DNA from: Pseudomonadota bacterium
GTDB taxonomy: Bacteria > Bdellovibrionota_C > UBA2361 > OMII01
Reading direction: 5' to 3'
Assembly: GCA_026390555.1 (NCBI GenBank)
Contig: JAPLFS010000025.1
Span: 1-59,547 of the forward strand
Length of the DNA: 59,547 nt
The position numbers and the translations under genes are program-made. The notes beneath the pieces were generated by a model. The model did no database searches. It worked only from the letters and a program-made list of their open reading frames with translations, and was not told the origin of the DNA. This document shows, one piece after another, positions 24,518 to 34,766 of the stretch; position 1 is the stretch's first letter, and each line of letters starts with the position of its first letter.

Positions 24518-26053
24518 TTAAATTGATAACCCCTTTTCCCCCTTGAGCTCGAAATAATCGAAGCACAATCGCGCTACATACACGGCGCAGAAAAGGGTTG
24601 TTACTATGCCGATCGAAAGGGTTACTGCAAAGCCTCGCACTGCGCCGGTACCGAAGTAGTACAGGAGCGTTCCCGCCAAGAGCGTTGTAACGTTAGCGTC
24701 AAAGATCGCACTGAACGCCTTCTCAAAGCCGGTATGTACGGCTAGATCCCGACTAACGCCGCTACGAATCTCATCTCGTATGCGTTCGAATATGATAACG
24801 TTAGAGTCAACAGCCATACCGATCGTTAACGCAAGACCTGCCAACCCAGGTAGGGTTAAGGTTGCTCCGAACAACGAAAGGCAGCCGATCATAAGCACTG
24901 CATTGAGAGCTAGCGTAACAACCGCCACCATGCCGGACTTTACGTAGTAGATCACCATAAAGAGCGCAATCGCAGTGAACCCGATCGCCATTGCAAGAAC
25001 CCCCTTCTTCACTGACTCAAGCCCAAGGGTTGGACCAACGGTGCGCTCCTCCATAATCTCTAATGGCGCTGGCAACGCTCCAGATTTAAGAACTACCTTT
25101 AGCTCACGTGCCTCATCCATATTAAAGCCAGTGATCTCCGCGTCCCCGCCCGTAATAGCTGAGTTAATCGTAGGGGCGGAATTAACAACCCCGTTCAGAA
25201 CGATCGCAAGTCGCCGCCCAATATTCTCTGCGGTAACACGCGCGAATGTCTGAGTGCCCTGGGGAGAGAGCTTGAGAAGAACTCGCACCTGGCCGTTCTG
25301 ATCGATATCAACCCGCGCATCGCTGACAGCATCACCGGTCATTACGGTCTGATCCTCAACGATCATGGGCTCTCCGTTCTTGCTGCGCAGACTCACTGTA
25401 CCGATACCTGTGCCGGTAGTGGCAGATGGCACCAGTCGGAATTCAAGCTTAGCGACGTTTCCAACAACTTTCTTTACCGCTGCGATATCCGATACACCTG
25501 GCATCTGAAGAATAATGCGGTCCTCGCCAGACTTCTGAATAAGGGGCTCTGCTACGCCGAACTGATCAACCCTACTGCGCAGCGTCTCTATGGCTTGCTC
25601 GATCGCCTCGTGCTCAATCTTTTTTGCAAGTAGTGGCGGGATACCGAAAACAAGGCGCGGCTGCGGTCCATCCATCTCTTGCCGTAAGAGGGTTAAATCC
25701 GGCTCCTTCTCTATTACCGTATTCTTTGCCGCTTCAAGTGAAGCTTCTGTAAGCAGGCTTATCTGTAATGTAGTATCCGGTGACACAGCAGATCTAACTA
25801 CTGCGATACGTTTAGTGCGCAGCTCGGAACGGATCAAAGCTAGCGAGGATTGCAATCTGCTTTTTACCGCCTCCTCCGCTTTTACCTTGTAGACAAGGTG
25901 CACACCGCCGCTGATATCCAGGCCCAAAGAGATCGGCTTTGTAAACCATTTCTGCGTAAAGTTATCGCGCAAGATAGTCGGTAGCAACGACAGTATCGCT
26001 GCCAGAGTTACCACTGTGACGATAAGGACCCTCTGAAAGATATCTTTTCCCAT
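24518..26053 (-). CDS. secD: Protein translocase accessory subunit SecD
   Basis: The 511-residue product has the SecD order: an N-terminal helix, then LGLDISGGVHLVYKV. The P1 domain contains LRSRVDQFGVAEPLIQKSGEDRI and the conserved ALPAPLEIMEERTVGPTLG. The C-terminal helices carry GLALTIGMAVDSNVIIFERIRDE. The proton-relay Asp in the AVDSN motif is present. The length is on the short side of the family, which runs from about 520 to over 600 residues. It lies 19 bp downstream of yajC. Confidence 0.96.
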   Translation of the reverse strand: MGKDIFQRVLIVTVVTLAAILSLLPTILRDNFTQKWFTKPISLGLDISGGVHLVYKVKAEEAVKSRLQSSLALIRSELRTKRIAVVRSAVSPDTTLQISLLTEASLEAAKNTVIEKEPDLTLLRQEMDGPQPRLVFGIPPLLAKKIEHEAIEQAIETLRSRVDQFGVAEPLIQKSGEDRIILQMPGVSDIAAVKKVVGNVAKLEFRLVPSATTGTGIGTVSLRSKNGEPMIVEDQTVMTGDAVSDARVDIDQNGQVRVLLKLSPQGTQTFARVTAENIGRRLAIVLNGVVNSAPTINSAITGGDAEITGFNMDEARELKVVLKSGALPAPLEIMEERTVGPTLGLESVKKGVLAMAIGFTAIALFMVIYYVKSGMVAVVTLALNAVLMIGCLSLFGATLTLPGLAGLALTIGMAVDSNVIIFERIRDEIRSGVSRDLAVHTGFEKAFSAIFDANVTTLLAGTLLYYFGTGAVRGFAVTLSIGIVTTLFCAVYVARLCFDYFELKGEKGLSI

Positions 26054-26072
26054 GACGCTCCGTTACAAAAAG

Positions 26073-26474
26073 TTAGGCGGCTTCCGCCTTCTTTCCATCC
26101 ATGCTCTCCATGCGTGCGATATACGCAGGTACGAGTCGGATCTTTACATTCGTAGCGATCTCAAGCAGTACGTACTCCTTTTCAATCCCAACGATGCGTC
26201 CGACGATACCGCTTGTTGTTACCACCGAATCTCCCTTCTTAAGGGTGTCGACCATAGTTTTATGCGATTTGTTCTTCTTATCCTGAGGACGAATTACCAT
26301 CGTCCAGAAGATCAGGTAACAGATCGCTAGCATCGGAGCCATGCTTATTAAGGAGCTCAACAGCGTTGGTTGATCTGAAGCTGCTGCGGCACCCTGCGCT
26401 GCAGCATCAAGCGGTGAGAGCATTAATGCCCCACAAAATAGAACGAAAATAGCTAATATATATTTAGTCTTCAT
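26073..26474 (-). CDS. yajC: Preprotein translocase subunit YajC
   Basis: The 133-residue product has an extra N-terminal hydrophobic segment (YILAIFVLFCGALMLSPLDAAAQG), then the single YajC membrane helix (LISMAPMLAICYLIFWTMVIRPQDKK). The conserved cytoplasmic domain follows: TLKKGDSVVTTSGIVGRIVGIE and AYIARM. The RPQ motif, GDSVVT and GI.G.I. are diagnostic. Many YajC lack the first hydrophobic segment, which here reads like a cleavable signal sequence. It is the first gene of the yajC-secD-secF run. It lies 71 bp downstream of purA's 3' end. Confidence 0.93.
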   Translation of the reverse strand: MKTKYILAIFVLFCGALMLSPLDAAAQGAAAASDQPTLLSSLISMAPMLAICYLIFWTMVIRPQDKKNKSHKTMVDTLKKGDSVVTTSGIVGRIVGIEKEYVLLEIATNVKIRLVPAYIARMESMDGKKAEAA

Positions 26475-26545
26475 ATGTAAACACCCATTAAAACAAGCAT
26501 TTGAATTATCATATCTGGGCGATTAGCGCACTATACTTTGAACTA

Positions 26546-27865
26546 TCAGCTAGCAGTAAAAAAGCCCTTAAGGGTACCTGGCAACTCATGCGAAATGGTT
26601 GCCTCACGCCCGGGGCCAACGCTTATTAGGCTAACCGGGCAATCAACCAGCTTTGATATCCCCTGTACGAACACCTTTAAGCTCTGCGGCAACTCCTGCC
26701 AACTCCTCACCCCAGTTATATCGGCATCCCACCCCTCAAAATCTACGTATTGCGGCTCCAGCCCATCGTATTCGTATGCTAATGCTGGAAGGTCGTGCTG
26801 TAGCTCACCTTTAATGCGATATCCGGTACATACCTTTATTGAGCGCATTCCGCTTAGAACATCTAGCTTCGTCAGCACCAGGCTATCGATGCCACTGATT
26901 CTAACGGCCCTCTTAAGGGCAACGCAATCGAACCAACCGCACCGTCTTGCACGACCTGTAACGGTTCCGAACTCATGCCCACGTGTGCGCACCTCATCCC
27001 CAACAGCGGACTCCATCTCGGTCGGAAATGGCCCCTCTCCGACCCGGGTTGAATATGCCTTAGCAACTCCAAGCACTGAATCGATCATCTTGGGGCCTAT
27101 GCCAACCCCGATTAGTGCCGCCCCTGCGATGGTCGAGGATGAAGTTACGTATGGATAGGTGCCGTGCATCTGATCAAGTAGCACTCCCTGCGCCCCTTCA
27201 AAAACCACACGCTCGCCAGCTCTAATGGCGTCATAAATCAAGCGACTTCCGTTCGCCACATATGGCGCGAGGATAGAAGACTCCTCTTCGAGCTTAGCCC
27301 ACACTGAGTCAAAATCAACCTGCGTATCGCTATCAAGAACATACTTCAGGATCTTGTTTTTCTCCTCAACGTGGGCCCGTATTCGATCCTTCATCAGGTG
27401 TGGCGCGAGCAGGTCGGCGCATCTAATACCGGAGCGTTGGCTGCGATCTTCATACGCTGGCCCAATACCTCTGCCGGTAGTACCGATGCGTTGTACCCCA
27501 CGCGCACGCTCGCGCGCCTTGTCGGTCAGGATATGATAGTCAAGAACGAGATGCGCATCTCGATCTATAAATACTCGAGCAGGCGAGATATCAACACCAG
27601 CCTGGCGTACCCGCTCCATTTCAGAGATTAGAACAGAGGGATTAAGAACCACCCCCGCTCCAAGCAGGCATTTAACCCCTGGCCTAAGAACTCCGCTCGG
27701 CAGAAGGCTTAACGCCGTCTTTACGCCATCTACGACGATAGTATGCCCGGCGTTATTACCACCCTGAAAGCGTACGACCCACTCTGCGTGCTCTGTAAGC
27801 ACATCGACGATCTTGCCCTTACCCTCGTCTCCCCACTGCGCTCCAACAACTATTATTGCAGACAT
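26546..27865 (-). CDS. purA: Adenylosuccinate synthetase
   Basis: PurA joins IMP and aspartate with GTP to make adenylosuccinate, the first committed step to AMP. The 439-residue protein has the N-terminal GAQWGDEGKGK loop with the catalytic Asp. QGGNNAGHTIV follows with its catalytic His, then GTTGRGIGPAYEDR, FEGAQGVLLDQMHGTYPYVTSS and, near the end, TKLDVL and GPGREATI. All core motifs are intact and the length is standard. It precedes yajC and follows truB's neighbourhood by 36 bp, so it may be read from the same upstream transcript. Confidence 0.97.
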   Translation of the reverse strand: MSAIIVVGAQWGDEGKGKIVDVLTEHAEWVVRFQGGNNAGHTIVVDGVKTALSLLPSGVLRPGVKCLLGAGVVLNPSVLISEMERVRQAGVDISPARVFIDRDAHLVLDYHILTDKARERARGVQRIGTTGRGIGPAYEDRSQRSGIRCADLLAPHLMKDRIRAHVEEKNKILKYVLDSDTQVDFDSVWAKLEEESSILAPYVANGSRLIYDAIRAGERVVFEGAQGVLLDQMHGTYPYVTSSSTIAGAALIGVGIGPKMIDSVLGVAKAYSTRVGEGPFPTEMESAVGDEVRTRGHEFGTVTGRARRCGWFDCVALKRAVRISGIDSLVLTKLDVLSGMRSIKVCTGYRIKGELQHDLPALAYEYDGLEPQYVDFEGWDADITGVRSWQELPQSLKVFVQGISKLVDCPVSLISVGPGREATISHELPGTLKGFFTAS

Positions 27866-27901
27866 CTTTCCCCCAGTATGTGCTCAACCCACGTAGTTAT
27901 A

Positions 27902-28825
27902 TCACGTAGGAGAGCCTAGTTTCAGTCCAAGATTGATCTCAAAATCGATGCTCTGATCAGGATTAACCCGCAGCAGCCCCAACGTATCACTAGAGCCCTC
28001 AACGCCGTACATAACAACCCCTGGCTTCTCCCTTAATCCGGTCATAAACGCAGCCTCTTCCAGCGCTCGCAGCGAATTACGCTGACCGTTATGCAGCGCT
28101 GCCGCTACTGCAGGCGCTAGCTCGATGCGGGGAAGGTGTGGCACTAGCACCGACCAATCCTGCACCAGCTCCCAAGATACCTCTGTAATCTGCACAGCTC
28201 GATCTACCGACAAAACCCCAGACCGTTCTCTCCGTATGGTTGCGACAGCAGCACCACAACCGAGCGCATCTCCAAGATCACGCGCAACCGAACGTACATA
28301 AGTTCCGGGAGAGCACTCCATCCGATACCCGATCAGATCAGGCGACAAAGATAAAAGCTCTAAGCGGCTTACCTCAACCTCTCTTGCTTTAAGTTCGAAT
28401 TCCTCCCCTAAACGTTGCATCTTATGTGCACGTTTTCCACCGACCTTAACGGCACTAACCTTTGGAGGGACCTGCTGAATATGTCCAATGAACCTCTGAG
28501 CACACTCATGAATCTGTTCGAAACTAGGGATATCCTCCGAGCGACTCAAGACCTCCCCAGCTAGATCATCCGTGGACGTTCTAACCCCAAGCTTAATCGT
28601 TCCACTATAGACCTTAGTACCATCTGCTGCGTATGAGGCTATGCGGGTGGCGCCGTTTATAAGAATAACTAGCAATCCAGTGGCATCGGGATCCAAGGTC
28701 CCTGCATGTCCGACCCGTGCGGCCTGTAATATATGTTTAATACGCGCGACCACACCAGCAGATGTGATACCAGCGGGCTTATCGATCAGAAGTATACCGT
28801 TATGCATGGCCTGTTGAGAGAGCAT
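27902..28825 (-). CDS. truB: tRNA pseudouridine(55) synthase
   Basis: TruB makes the universal pseudouridine 55 of the T loop. The 307-residue product has GILLIDKPAGITS, the catalytic Asp in VGHAGTLDPDATGLLVILI, then TRIASY, YSGTIKLG and CSPGTYVRSVARDLG, all intact. The ATG at 28825 lies inside the end of nrnA (26 bp overlap) and has AAGGTGAG before it. An ATG at 28807 without a ribosome site is less likely. It is the last gene of the rimP-nusA operon. Confidence 0.96.
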   Translation of the reverse strand: MLSQQAMHNGILLIDKPAGITSAGVVARIKHILQAARVGHAGTLDPDATGLLVILINGATRIASYAADGTKVYSGTIKLGVRTSTDDLAGEVLSRSEDIPSFEQIHECAQRFIGHIQQVPPKVSAVKVGGKRAHKMQRLGEEFELKAREVEVSRLELLSLSPDLIGYRMECSPGTYVRSVARDLGDALGCGAAVATIRRERSGVLSVDRAVQITEVSWELVQDWSVLVPHLPRIELAPAVAAALHNGQRNSLRALEEAAFMTGLREKPGVVMYGVEGSSDTLGLLRVNPDQSIDFEINLGLKLGSPT

Positions 28826-29807
28826 TACTCACCTTATCACGTAGCTCACTCTTGAGAAGATCCAGCCCCTTGCGCCACCTAAATGCGGCTGCTGGCTTGT
28901 GTCCACCACCACCGAAAGATTGTGCTATGGCCGCTACATCGACCGCACCAAGACGTGATCTGAGGCTAACACGCCACATATCTACGTCCTGTTTGAAGAG
29001 CACCGATACATTTACCCCTTCGATATCACGCGCCCGCTCCGCCAGGGAGTCGGCGTCGAGTAGCTCCGCGCCGAGGCGCTTAAGCATCTCCTGAGTTACC
29101 GTTACCTCGGCGAATGCGCCGTTGTTAAGAATATTGATATTAATCATCGCCTCAGCTTGCAACTTTATTGCAGGCAGGGAGTGATTGGCGAAGAGCTCCT
29201 GAGTTAGTTTGTCAGGACGAGCACCGCGCTCCATAAGATCATGCGCAGCTAAGAAAGTTTTTGCGCTCGTGCTCTGATATCTAAAGGACCCTGTATCCCC
29301 TATTATCCCCGCCAATAAACACGCCGCTACATCGCTCGTGATAATATCATTACGTGAAAGACGGCGTTCAGCTTCCTTTAGCAGATTAAATACAAGCTCA
29401 GAGGTAGAGCTAGCACCATCAACAACGTAGTTTATCTGCCCAAAGTTAGTATTTGCGTTGTGGTGATCGATATTGATGACCTTTTTTGCAGCACGCACAT
29501 ACGGGACTAATAATTCTCCAACTCGCTCAAGTGCTCCACAATCACACACCACAAGCACATCATCTTCAGCGAGTGGCGGTGGAATGGTGGCAGACACATC
29601 TTTGGCACCAGGAATCACTGCATAGCGTGGGACAAATCCGCTCTCGTTATAAACTACAACCGAGATACCTAGTTGCTTTAGGGCTGCCGCTAATCCACAC
29701 GAAGAACCGTAGGCATCGGCGTCCGGACTAGTATGTGAGAGAACTACAGCGCGCTTACTGCTGTGCAATAGATCAAGCACGTCATCTATGACGGAGCCGT
29801 TACTCAT
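28800..29807 (-). CDS. nrnA: DHH/DHHA1 phosphoesterase, NrnA-like oligoribonuclease/pAp phosphatase
   Basis: The 335-residue product has the DHH domain motifs in order: SHTSPDADAYGSS, VCDCGALERV, IDHHNANTNFG and GIIGDTGSFRY. The DHHA1 domain ends with QSFGGGGHKPAAAF. NrnA-type enzymes degrade nanoRNAs and dephosphorylate pAp; the manganese-binding Asp and His residues are all present. Its place between rbfA and truB is common outside the gamma-proteobacteria. The start overlaps the rbfA stop by 4 bp. Confidence 0.92.
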   Translation of the reverse strand: MSNGSVIDDVLDLLHSSKRAVVLSHTSPDADAYGSSCGLAAALKQLGISVVVYNESGFVPRYAVIPGAKDVSATIPPPLAEDDVLVVCDCGALERVGELLVPYVRAAKKVINIDHHNANTNFGQINYVVDGASSTSELVFNLLKEAERRLSRNDIITSDVAACLLAGIIGDTGSFRYQSTSAKTFLAAHDLMERGARPDKLTQELFANHSLPAIKLQAEAMININILNNGAFAEVTVTQEMLKRLGAELLDADSLAERARDIEGVNVSVLFKQDVDMWRVSLRSRLGAVDVAAIAQSFGGGGHKPAAAFRWRKGLDLLKSELRDKVSNALSTGHA

Positions 29808-30172
29808 TGGGGATCCGAGGCCTTAACCCTCTCCATAAGACGCTCAACCTCCTCTACCGTATCGAGCGTATCGTCGTAATAGAATCTAATGGTAGGCACA
29901 AAACGGATGTCGAGCTTCTTTGCTATAGTATGCTTAAAGTGCCCCTGTGCGGCCCGAAAGGCTACCTCTACCTCAGCAATGCGCGCTTTACGATCGATAT
30001 CCGAGGGGAATGAAACAACCCAGTATACCTTACCCATGCGCAGATCGGGCGAGATCATAACGGAGGTGATCGTCACGAGATTAAAACGGGGGTCAGCCGT
30101 ATAGTTCAGGTGCTGCGCCACTAGCTCCTTGATCCTCTCTGCAATCTGATATACTCGACGACTCTCGGCCAT
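29804..30172 (-). CDS. rbfA: 30S ribosome-binding factor A
   Basis: RbfA binds the 30S subunit during late 16S rRNA maturation and supports growth in the cold. The 122-residue product is standard: RVYQIAERIKELVAQHL, then VTITSVMISPDLRMGKVYWVV and KKLDIRFVPTIRFYYDDTLD. The type II KH fold is intact, with Ser in place of the usual Ala of the AxG kink (TSVMISPDL). It overlaps the downstream nrnA by 4 bp and follows infB by 31 bp. Confidence 0.95.
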   Translation of the reverse strand: MAESRRVYQIAERIKELVAQHLNYTADPRFNLVTITSVMISPDLRMGKVYWVVSFPSDIDRKARIAEVEVAFRAAQGHFKHTIAKKLDIRFVPTIRFYYDDTLDTVEEVERLMERVKASDPQ

Positions 30173-30203
30173 ATCTACCTTACATCCAATTCAGGGATGC
30201 TAC

Positions 30204-32870
30204 CTAAAGGGTCGCAGCGATCTCTTTATACTCAAACACCTCTACGACATCTCCAATCTTCACATCGTTGAAGCCCTCAAGGCCGATACCGCACTCAAAG
30301 CCAGCTTGCACTTCACGCACGTCATCCTTAAAGCGCCTTAGGCTAGACATCTTGCCCTCATGAATAACACGGCTGTCACGCAGCAAGCGGGCGTTAGCAT
30401 TTCTGCGAACCAAACCACCTGTAACGTAACAACCAGCTATTACACCGATCTTAGGAATACTAAAAGTGTCACGAACCTCTACACGTCCAAGACTGGACTC
30501 CTGCTTAATAGGCGCTAACAAGCCGAGCATGGCGTTCTTCATATCGTCCAAGAGCTCGTATATCACACGGTAGAACCGGATCTGTACGCTGGACTTCTCG
30601 GCTTCAGCCATAACACGCGGCTCTCCTCGCACTCCGAAACCAACTATGATGGCGCGTGATGCGATCGCAAGCTGCACGTCGCTTTCATTAATACCGCCAA
30701 CCGCTGAGTGCAGAACTCGCACCTTAACCTTATCTCCTGAGAGCTTCTCAATAGAATCCTTAACGGCCTCTACAGAACCCTGTACATCCGCCTTAAGAAT
30801 TACATTAAGCTCCTGAGCGGCCTGGCCGCTTGCTTTCTTGGCAAACTCTTCAAGGCTAATTGGACCTGTTGCAAGCGCACGTTGCTGCTGCTGCTTTAGC
30901 TGCATACGGTTACTTGCAACCTCGCGAGCATCAGATTCACTCGCAAGGGCGAGAAAATCATCTCCCGAGTCCGGCATACCGGTTAGCCCTGTAATCTCAA
31001 CTGGCACAGATGGGCCCGCAGCCTCAATCTTATCACCCTTGTAATTGTTCATCGTTCGAACTCGGCCATACTCTGAGCCGCTTACAAAGTTATCTCCAAC
31101 CTTGAGCGTTCCTGCCTGAACGAGCACCGTAGCAACCACGCCGCGCCCACGATCCTGCCTGCTCTCGAGAATCGTACCCTTCGCACGACGCTCTGCATTA
31201 GCCTTAAGCTCCTTGACCTCTGCCAGTACCAGAATGCCATCTAGCAACTCAGGGATACCGTCACCCTTAAGTGCAGATACGCGGCAGAACATGGTGTCTC
31301 CACCCCAATCCTCCGGTTGCAGGCCTAGCTCTGCCAACTGAGTTCGTACGCGATCCGGATTAGCATCCGCCTTATCCATCTTATTAATAGCAACGATCAG
31401 CGGAACCTTCGCAGCCTGTGCGTGGTTAATAGCCTCCCTCGTCTGCGGCATCACTCCATCATCCGCCGCAACAACCAGCACAACGATATCTGTAACTTGA
31501 GCTCCGCGCGCGCGCATAGCTGTAAATGCCGCGTGACCAGGCGTATCAATAAACGTAATGACTTTGCCCCCTGCAGTGGTCACACTGTAGGCCCCGATAT
31601 GCTGCGTAATTCCACCCGCCTCCTTGGCTGCAACTGCGGCGCTGCGAATTTTATCGAGCAAAGAGGTTTTACCGTGATCAACGTGTCCCATAACGGTAAC
31701 TACCGGTGGGCGTGGTTGTAGGTTTCCAACCTCCTCTTCAACAATATCCTGAATAATGTCCTGCTCGTTAAACTCGACATGCTTAACTTCATAGCCCAAC
31801 TCGTCGGCTACGATAGTAGCGGTATCTTTGTCGATCGCCTGATTGATCGTTGCAAGGATACCTAGACCAAGCAGTTTAGCAATAACTTCGCCTGACTTAA
31901 GACTCATCTGCTTAGCAAGTTCCCCAACCGTTATTGAATCCCCTAATTCAATAACGCGCTTGGCGACCTTAAGCTTTTCAAGGTCAGATCCTCGCATCCC
32001 TGTGGGATTACCCCTCTGTCCCCTTTGCTTTGGGCGACGGTTCTCTCGACCACCATAATCAACTAAATCGACACTACTGATCTCGCGCTTGCGTCCCTTT
32101 TTAATTCCCTTCTTTTGCTGACCCTCGTCCTCATCAACGATAATGGGTCGCGCAGCTACGACAGGCACACCCTTAGTAGGCCGTTTCACTTCAACTGCAC
32201 GTACGATAACTCGGCGCTGTGGAAGCTCGATCTTACCCAGAATACGTGGGCCAGGCCTATTAGTACTAACAACTCCAGCCTGCTGTGGCTGTTGCAATAC
32301 TGACGCCGCTGTTTCTTTAGCCTTGCTACCTGCTGCACCCATAGATTCAAGCGCTGTTGTCTCTATCTGCTCCTGGCTAGAATTCTGCTCCTCTTTTGCA
32401 GCCTCAACATGCTGCGGTAAGGCATTGGTCTGCTCAGACTCACTCAGATCCCAAGCGTCTCCAGCAAGTGCTGCTGCGGGCGATGTTTGCGCATTTAAAT
32501 CATCTTCGGCCTGAATCTCATTCGGTACCATTGTCTCAAATGTGGTCTCAACTGTGGTCTCGCCTGTGGTCTCAGCTGTATCGACCGATCGGCGACGACG
32601 AATTACGCCGCCTGCCCTTTTTTCTACAACCGTATCGGTTGCTCCCGTGGCTAGATCAACTCTACGTGTCACCGTTTCCGAGTTTTCGTTCTTGGATATA
32701 CCCAGCGCCTGCCGAATAAGGGCTCTGCGGATCGCATCGGACTCATCTGCTTCGAGCGAGTGTGAATGCGAGCTCTTACCGCGAATACCAAGATCCTGAG
32801 CCTTCGCAAGAACGACCTTGTTCTCGACTCCGAGCTCTTTTGCTAGTTCATGAATTCTTATCTTTGACAT
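30204..32870 (-). CDS. infB: Translation initiation factor IF-2
   Basis: IF-2 positions initiator tRNA on the 30S subunit and promotes subunit joining. The 888-residue product has an N-terminal IF2_N domain ([22 protein letters not shown]). A long, low-complexity linker rich in Glu, Thr, Ala and Gln (about 80-270) is followed by a second IF2_N segment ([22 protein letters not shown]). The G domain has [21 protein letters not shown] and INKMDK. The C-terminal beta-barrel domains complete it ([31 protein letters not shown]). The linker is not conserved in the family. It precedes rbfA and follows ylxR. Confidence 0.97.
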   Translation of the reverse strand: MSKIRIHELAKELGVENKVVLAKAQDLGIRGKSSHSHSLEADESDAIRRALIRQALGISKNENSETVTRRVDLATGATDTVVEKRAGGVIRRRRSVDTAETTGETTVETTFETMVPNEIQAEDDLNAQTSPAAALAGDAWDLSESEQTNALPQHVEAAKEEQNSSQEQIETTALESMGAAGSKAKETAASVLQQPQQAGVVSTNRPGPRILGKIELPQRRVIVRAVEVKRPTKGVPVVAARPIIVDEDEGQQKKGIKKGRKREISSVDLVDYGGRENRRPKQRGQRGNPTGMRGSDLEKLKVAKRVIELGDSITVGELAKQMSLKSGEVIAKLLGLGILATINQAIDKDTATIVADELGYEVKHVEFNEQDIIQDIVEEEVGNLQPRPPVVTVMGHVDHGKTSLLDKIRSAAVAAKEAGGITQHIGAYSVTTAGGKVITFIDTPGHAAFTAMRARGAQVTDIVVLVVAADDGVMPQTREAINHAQAAKVPLIVAINKMDKADANPDRVRTQLAELGLQPEDWGGDTMFCRVSALKGDGIPELLDGILVLAEVKELKANAERRAKGTILESRQDRGRGVVATVLVQAGTLKVGDNFVSGSEYGRVRTMNNYKGDKIEAAGPSVPVEITGLTGMPDSGDDFLALASESDAREVASNRMQLKQQQQRALATGPISLEEFAKKASGQAAQELNVILKADVQGSVEAVKDSIEKLSGDKVKVRVLHSAVGGINESDVQLAIASRAIIVGFGVRGEPRVMAEAEKSSVQIRFYRVIYELLDDMKNAMLGLLAPIKQESSLGRVEVRDTFSIPKIGVIAGCYVTGGLVRRNANARLLRDSRVIHEGKMSSLRRFKDDVREVQAGFECGIGLEGFNDVKIGDVVEVFEYKEIAATL

Positions 32871-32902
32871 GTGCCTTTCTATATCTTGCTAGCGCCTATC
32901 GC

Positions 32903-33181
32903 CTACTGTTGCTTCGTTACTCGATCCATCAGGCGAACTACCGTTAGCCTTAACTGCTCTATATTGAGTATCCCCTGCGAGATGCGTAACGCTCGCTCCC
33001 ATCTCGCCGCCTGTCCCATACGGGATATGCATCCGATATCAGGGTGCACATAGGCTCCCCTGCCGGGTAACCGCTGTCCCTCATCCCAAACCAATACGCC
33101 TTCACATAAAACCATGCGCAGAAGGCTCGCCTTGCTCGCCTTAGAGCGACAGATCAAACATGTCCGCTCCGAAACTCCCAA
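32903..33181 (-). CDS. ylxR: YlxR-family RNA-binding protein
   Basis: The 92-residue product has the YlxR (DUF448) motifs: RTCLICRSKASKASLLRMV near the start, and GRGAYVHPDIGCISRMG. The GRGAYVHP box is the family hallmark. It lies between nusA and infB, which is where the family is usually found. YlxR binds RNA and has been tied to RNase P and transcription regulation in Gram-positives; its role here is inference. It starts 25 bp after nusA. Confidence 0.9.
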   Translation of the reverse strand: MGVSERTCLICRSKASKASLLRMVLCEGVLVWDEGQRLPGRGAYVHPDIGCISRMGQAARWERALRISQGILNIEQLRLTVVRLMDRVTKQQ

Positions 33182-33206
33182 GCTCTCCCCCTACGACTCC
33201 TTATCC

Positions 33207-34703
33207 CTACAGAAGCGGCGCAGCGCGATTAGTTCCACTCTTGAGGAACGAATCAGCTGCCGCACGAATCTGCTCAATATCTCCATCCTCAATGCCGCTC
33301 ACCAGACGGAGAGCATCATCTTCGGCCTCTACAACTTTCTGAATCGTCTTATAACCGGCTCCGATTAACATCTCTCGAATATCAGCGGTAATAGGCAGCC
33401 GATCTAGATCCGATAGCGTCTCACTCTCTGCTACAGCAACCTTATCGAGCTCATCTCCCATCTGCTCGGCATACGCCCTAGCATTCTTATGAATCTCGGA
33501 AGCCTGATCCTGAGAAAGTCCCTCAACCTCAAAGAGCTCCTCAAGCGCAACATCTGATATCTCTCGAACACCACGGTAGCCGTGCTGAAAGAGCAGCTCG
33601 GCATGCATAAAGTCGATACCTGGAATTGCACTGAGAGCAGCACGCGCTCTGCGCGCCTCCTCTTCGGCAACCGACACGCTTCGAACATCGATACGCCAGC
33701 CAGAAAGCTTGCTCGCGAGCTTCACGTTCTGTCCACGGCGACCGATTGCGAGTGAGAGTTGATCATCAGGAACGATAACCTCCATGGAGTGTTGCTCCTC
33801 GTCCACAACTACGCGGCTAACCTCTGCTGGCGACAATGCGCGCGCAACGAAGGAGGGCTCGTCAGGTGTCCATGTGATAATATCGATACGCTCTCCACGC
33901 AGCTCCTGCACAACAGCCTGTACGCGAGAGCCCTTGATACCAACGCAGGCACCAACCGGATCCACTCCGGAGTCGTTTGAATATACAGCGATCTTAGCAC
34001 GCTCACCTGGCTCACGAGCAACGGCTTTGAGCTCAATGACGCGATCGGCGATCTCAGGAACCTCAAGCTCAAAGAGCTTCTTAAGAAGATCTGGATGGCT
34101 ACGAGTAAGGATGATCTGCGGTCCTCGTGCTGAACGGTCAACGTCAAGTATCATTCCACGTAGGCGATCCCCTGGGCGATAACGTTCACGTTGAATCTGC
34201 TCACGCTTCGGCAGAATTGCCTCAGTGCGTCCAAGATTCACCACGATGTTACCACGCTCAAGTCTGAGCACGATGCCGTTAATAAGATCGCCCTTAGAGT
34301 CCTTGTACTCCTCGAATATAACTCCGCGCTCTGCGTCACGAACCTTCTGCATAATGACCTGCTTTGCGGTCTGTGCGGCGATACGACCGAGCACCTCTGT
34401 ATCGAGCTTTTTACCGAGCTCATCACCGATCATTGCGTCTGGATCAACCTCAGCACGGGCCTCCTTAAGCAATATCTGAGTATCGTTATCCTCAACCCGT
34501 TCCACTACGACCTTAAACTGGACCACTTCGATCTCTCCAGTCTCCTCGTTAAACTTGGTCTCAAGATTTAAGTTGTGCCCAAAGTGCTTACGAGCCGCGG
34601 ATAACATCGCAGACTCAACAGCCTCAATCAGCACCTGCTTATCAATACCCTTATCACGCCCCATTTGGCTAAGGATTGCATTAAGGTCAAAGTTTGATGA
34701 CAT
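33207..34703 (-). CDS. nusA: Transcription termination/antitermination factor NusA
   Basis: The ATG at 34703 has AGGAAAT at good spacing, giving 498 residues; a TTG at 34730 is also in frame. The N-terminal RNA polymerase-binding domain (DKQVLIEAVESAMLSAARKHFG) is followed by S1 (GDLINGIVLRLERGNIVVNLGRTEAILP). Two KH domains follow (ERAKIAVYSNDSGVDPVGACVGIKGSRVQAV; SLAIGRRGQNVKLASKLSGWRIDV). The C-terminal acidic repeats have helix-hairpin-helix character (FEVEGLSQDQASEI, DIREMLIGAGYKTIQKVVEA). It is the second gene of the operon, after rimP. Confidence 0.96.
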   Translation of the reverse strand: MSSNFDLNAILSQMGRDKGIDKQVLIEAVESAMLSAARKHFGHNLNLETKFNEETGEIEVVQFKVVVERVEDNDTQILLKEARAEVDPDAMIGDELGKKLDTEVLGRIAAQTAKQVIMQKVRDAERGVIFEEYKDSKGDLINGIVLRLERGNIVVNLGRTEAILPKREQIQRERYRPGDRLRGMILDVDRSARGPQIILTRSHPDLLKKLFELEVPEIADRVIELKAVAREPGERAKIAVYSNDSGVDPVGACVGIKGSRVQAVVQELRGERIDIITWTPDEPSFVARALSPAEVSRVVVDEEQHSMEVIVPDDQLSLAIGRRGQNVKLASKLSGWRIDVRSVSVAEEEARRARAALSAIPGIDFMHAELLFQHGYRGVREISDVALEELFEVEGLSQDQASEIHKNARAYAEQMGDELDKVAVAESETLSDLDRLPITADIREMLIGAGYKTIQKVVEAEDDALRLVSGIEDGDIEQIRAAADSFLKSGTNRAAPLL

Positions 34704-34766
34704 ACCTATTTCCTCATCTATTCTCGTCAATCAGATCCCACTCACCATCTTTGTGGCGAGAGGTCG

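Noticed and set aside
32143-32514. 123-residue ORF antisense to infB
   Set aside because: It lies opposite the low-complexity linker of IF-2, whose codon composition removes stops in the other strand. It has no ribosome site or domain.
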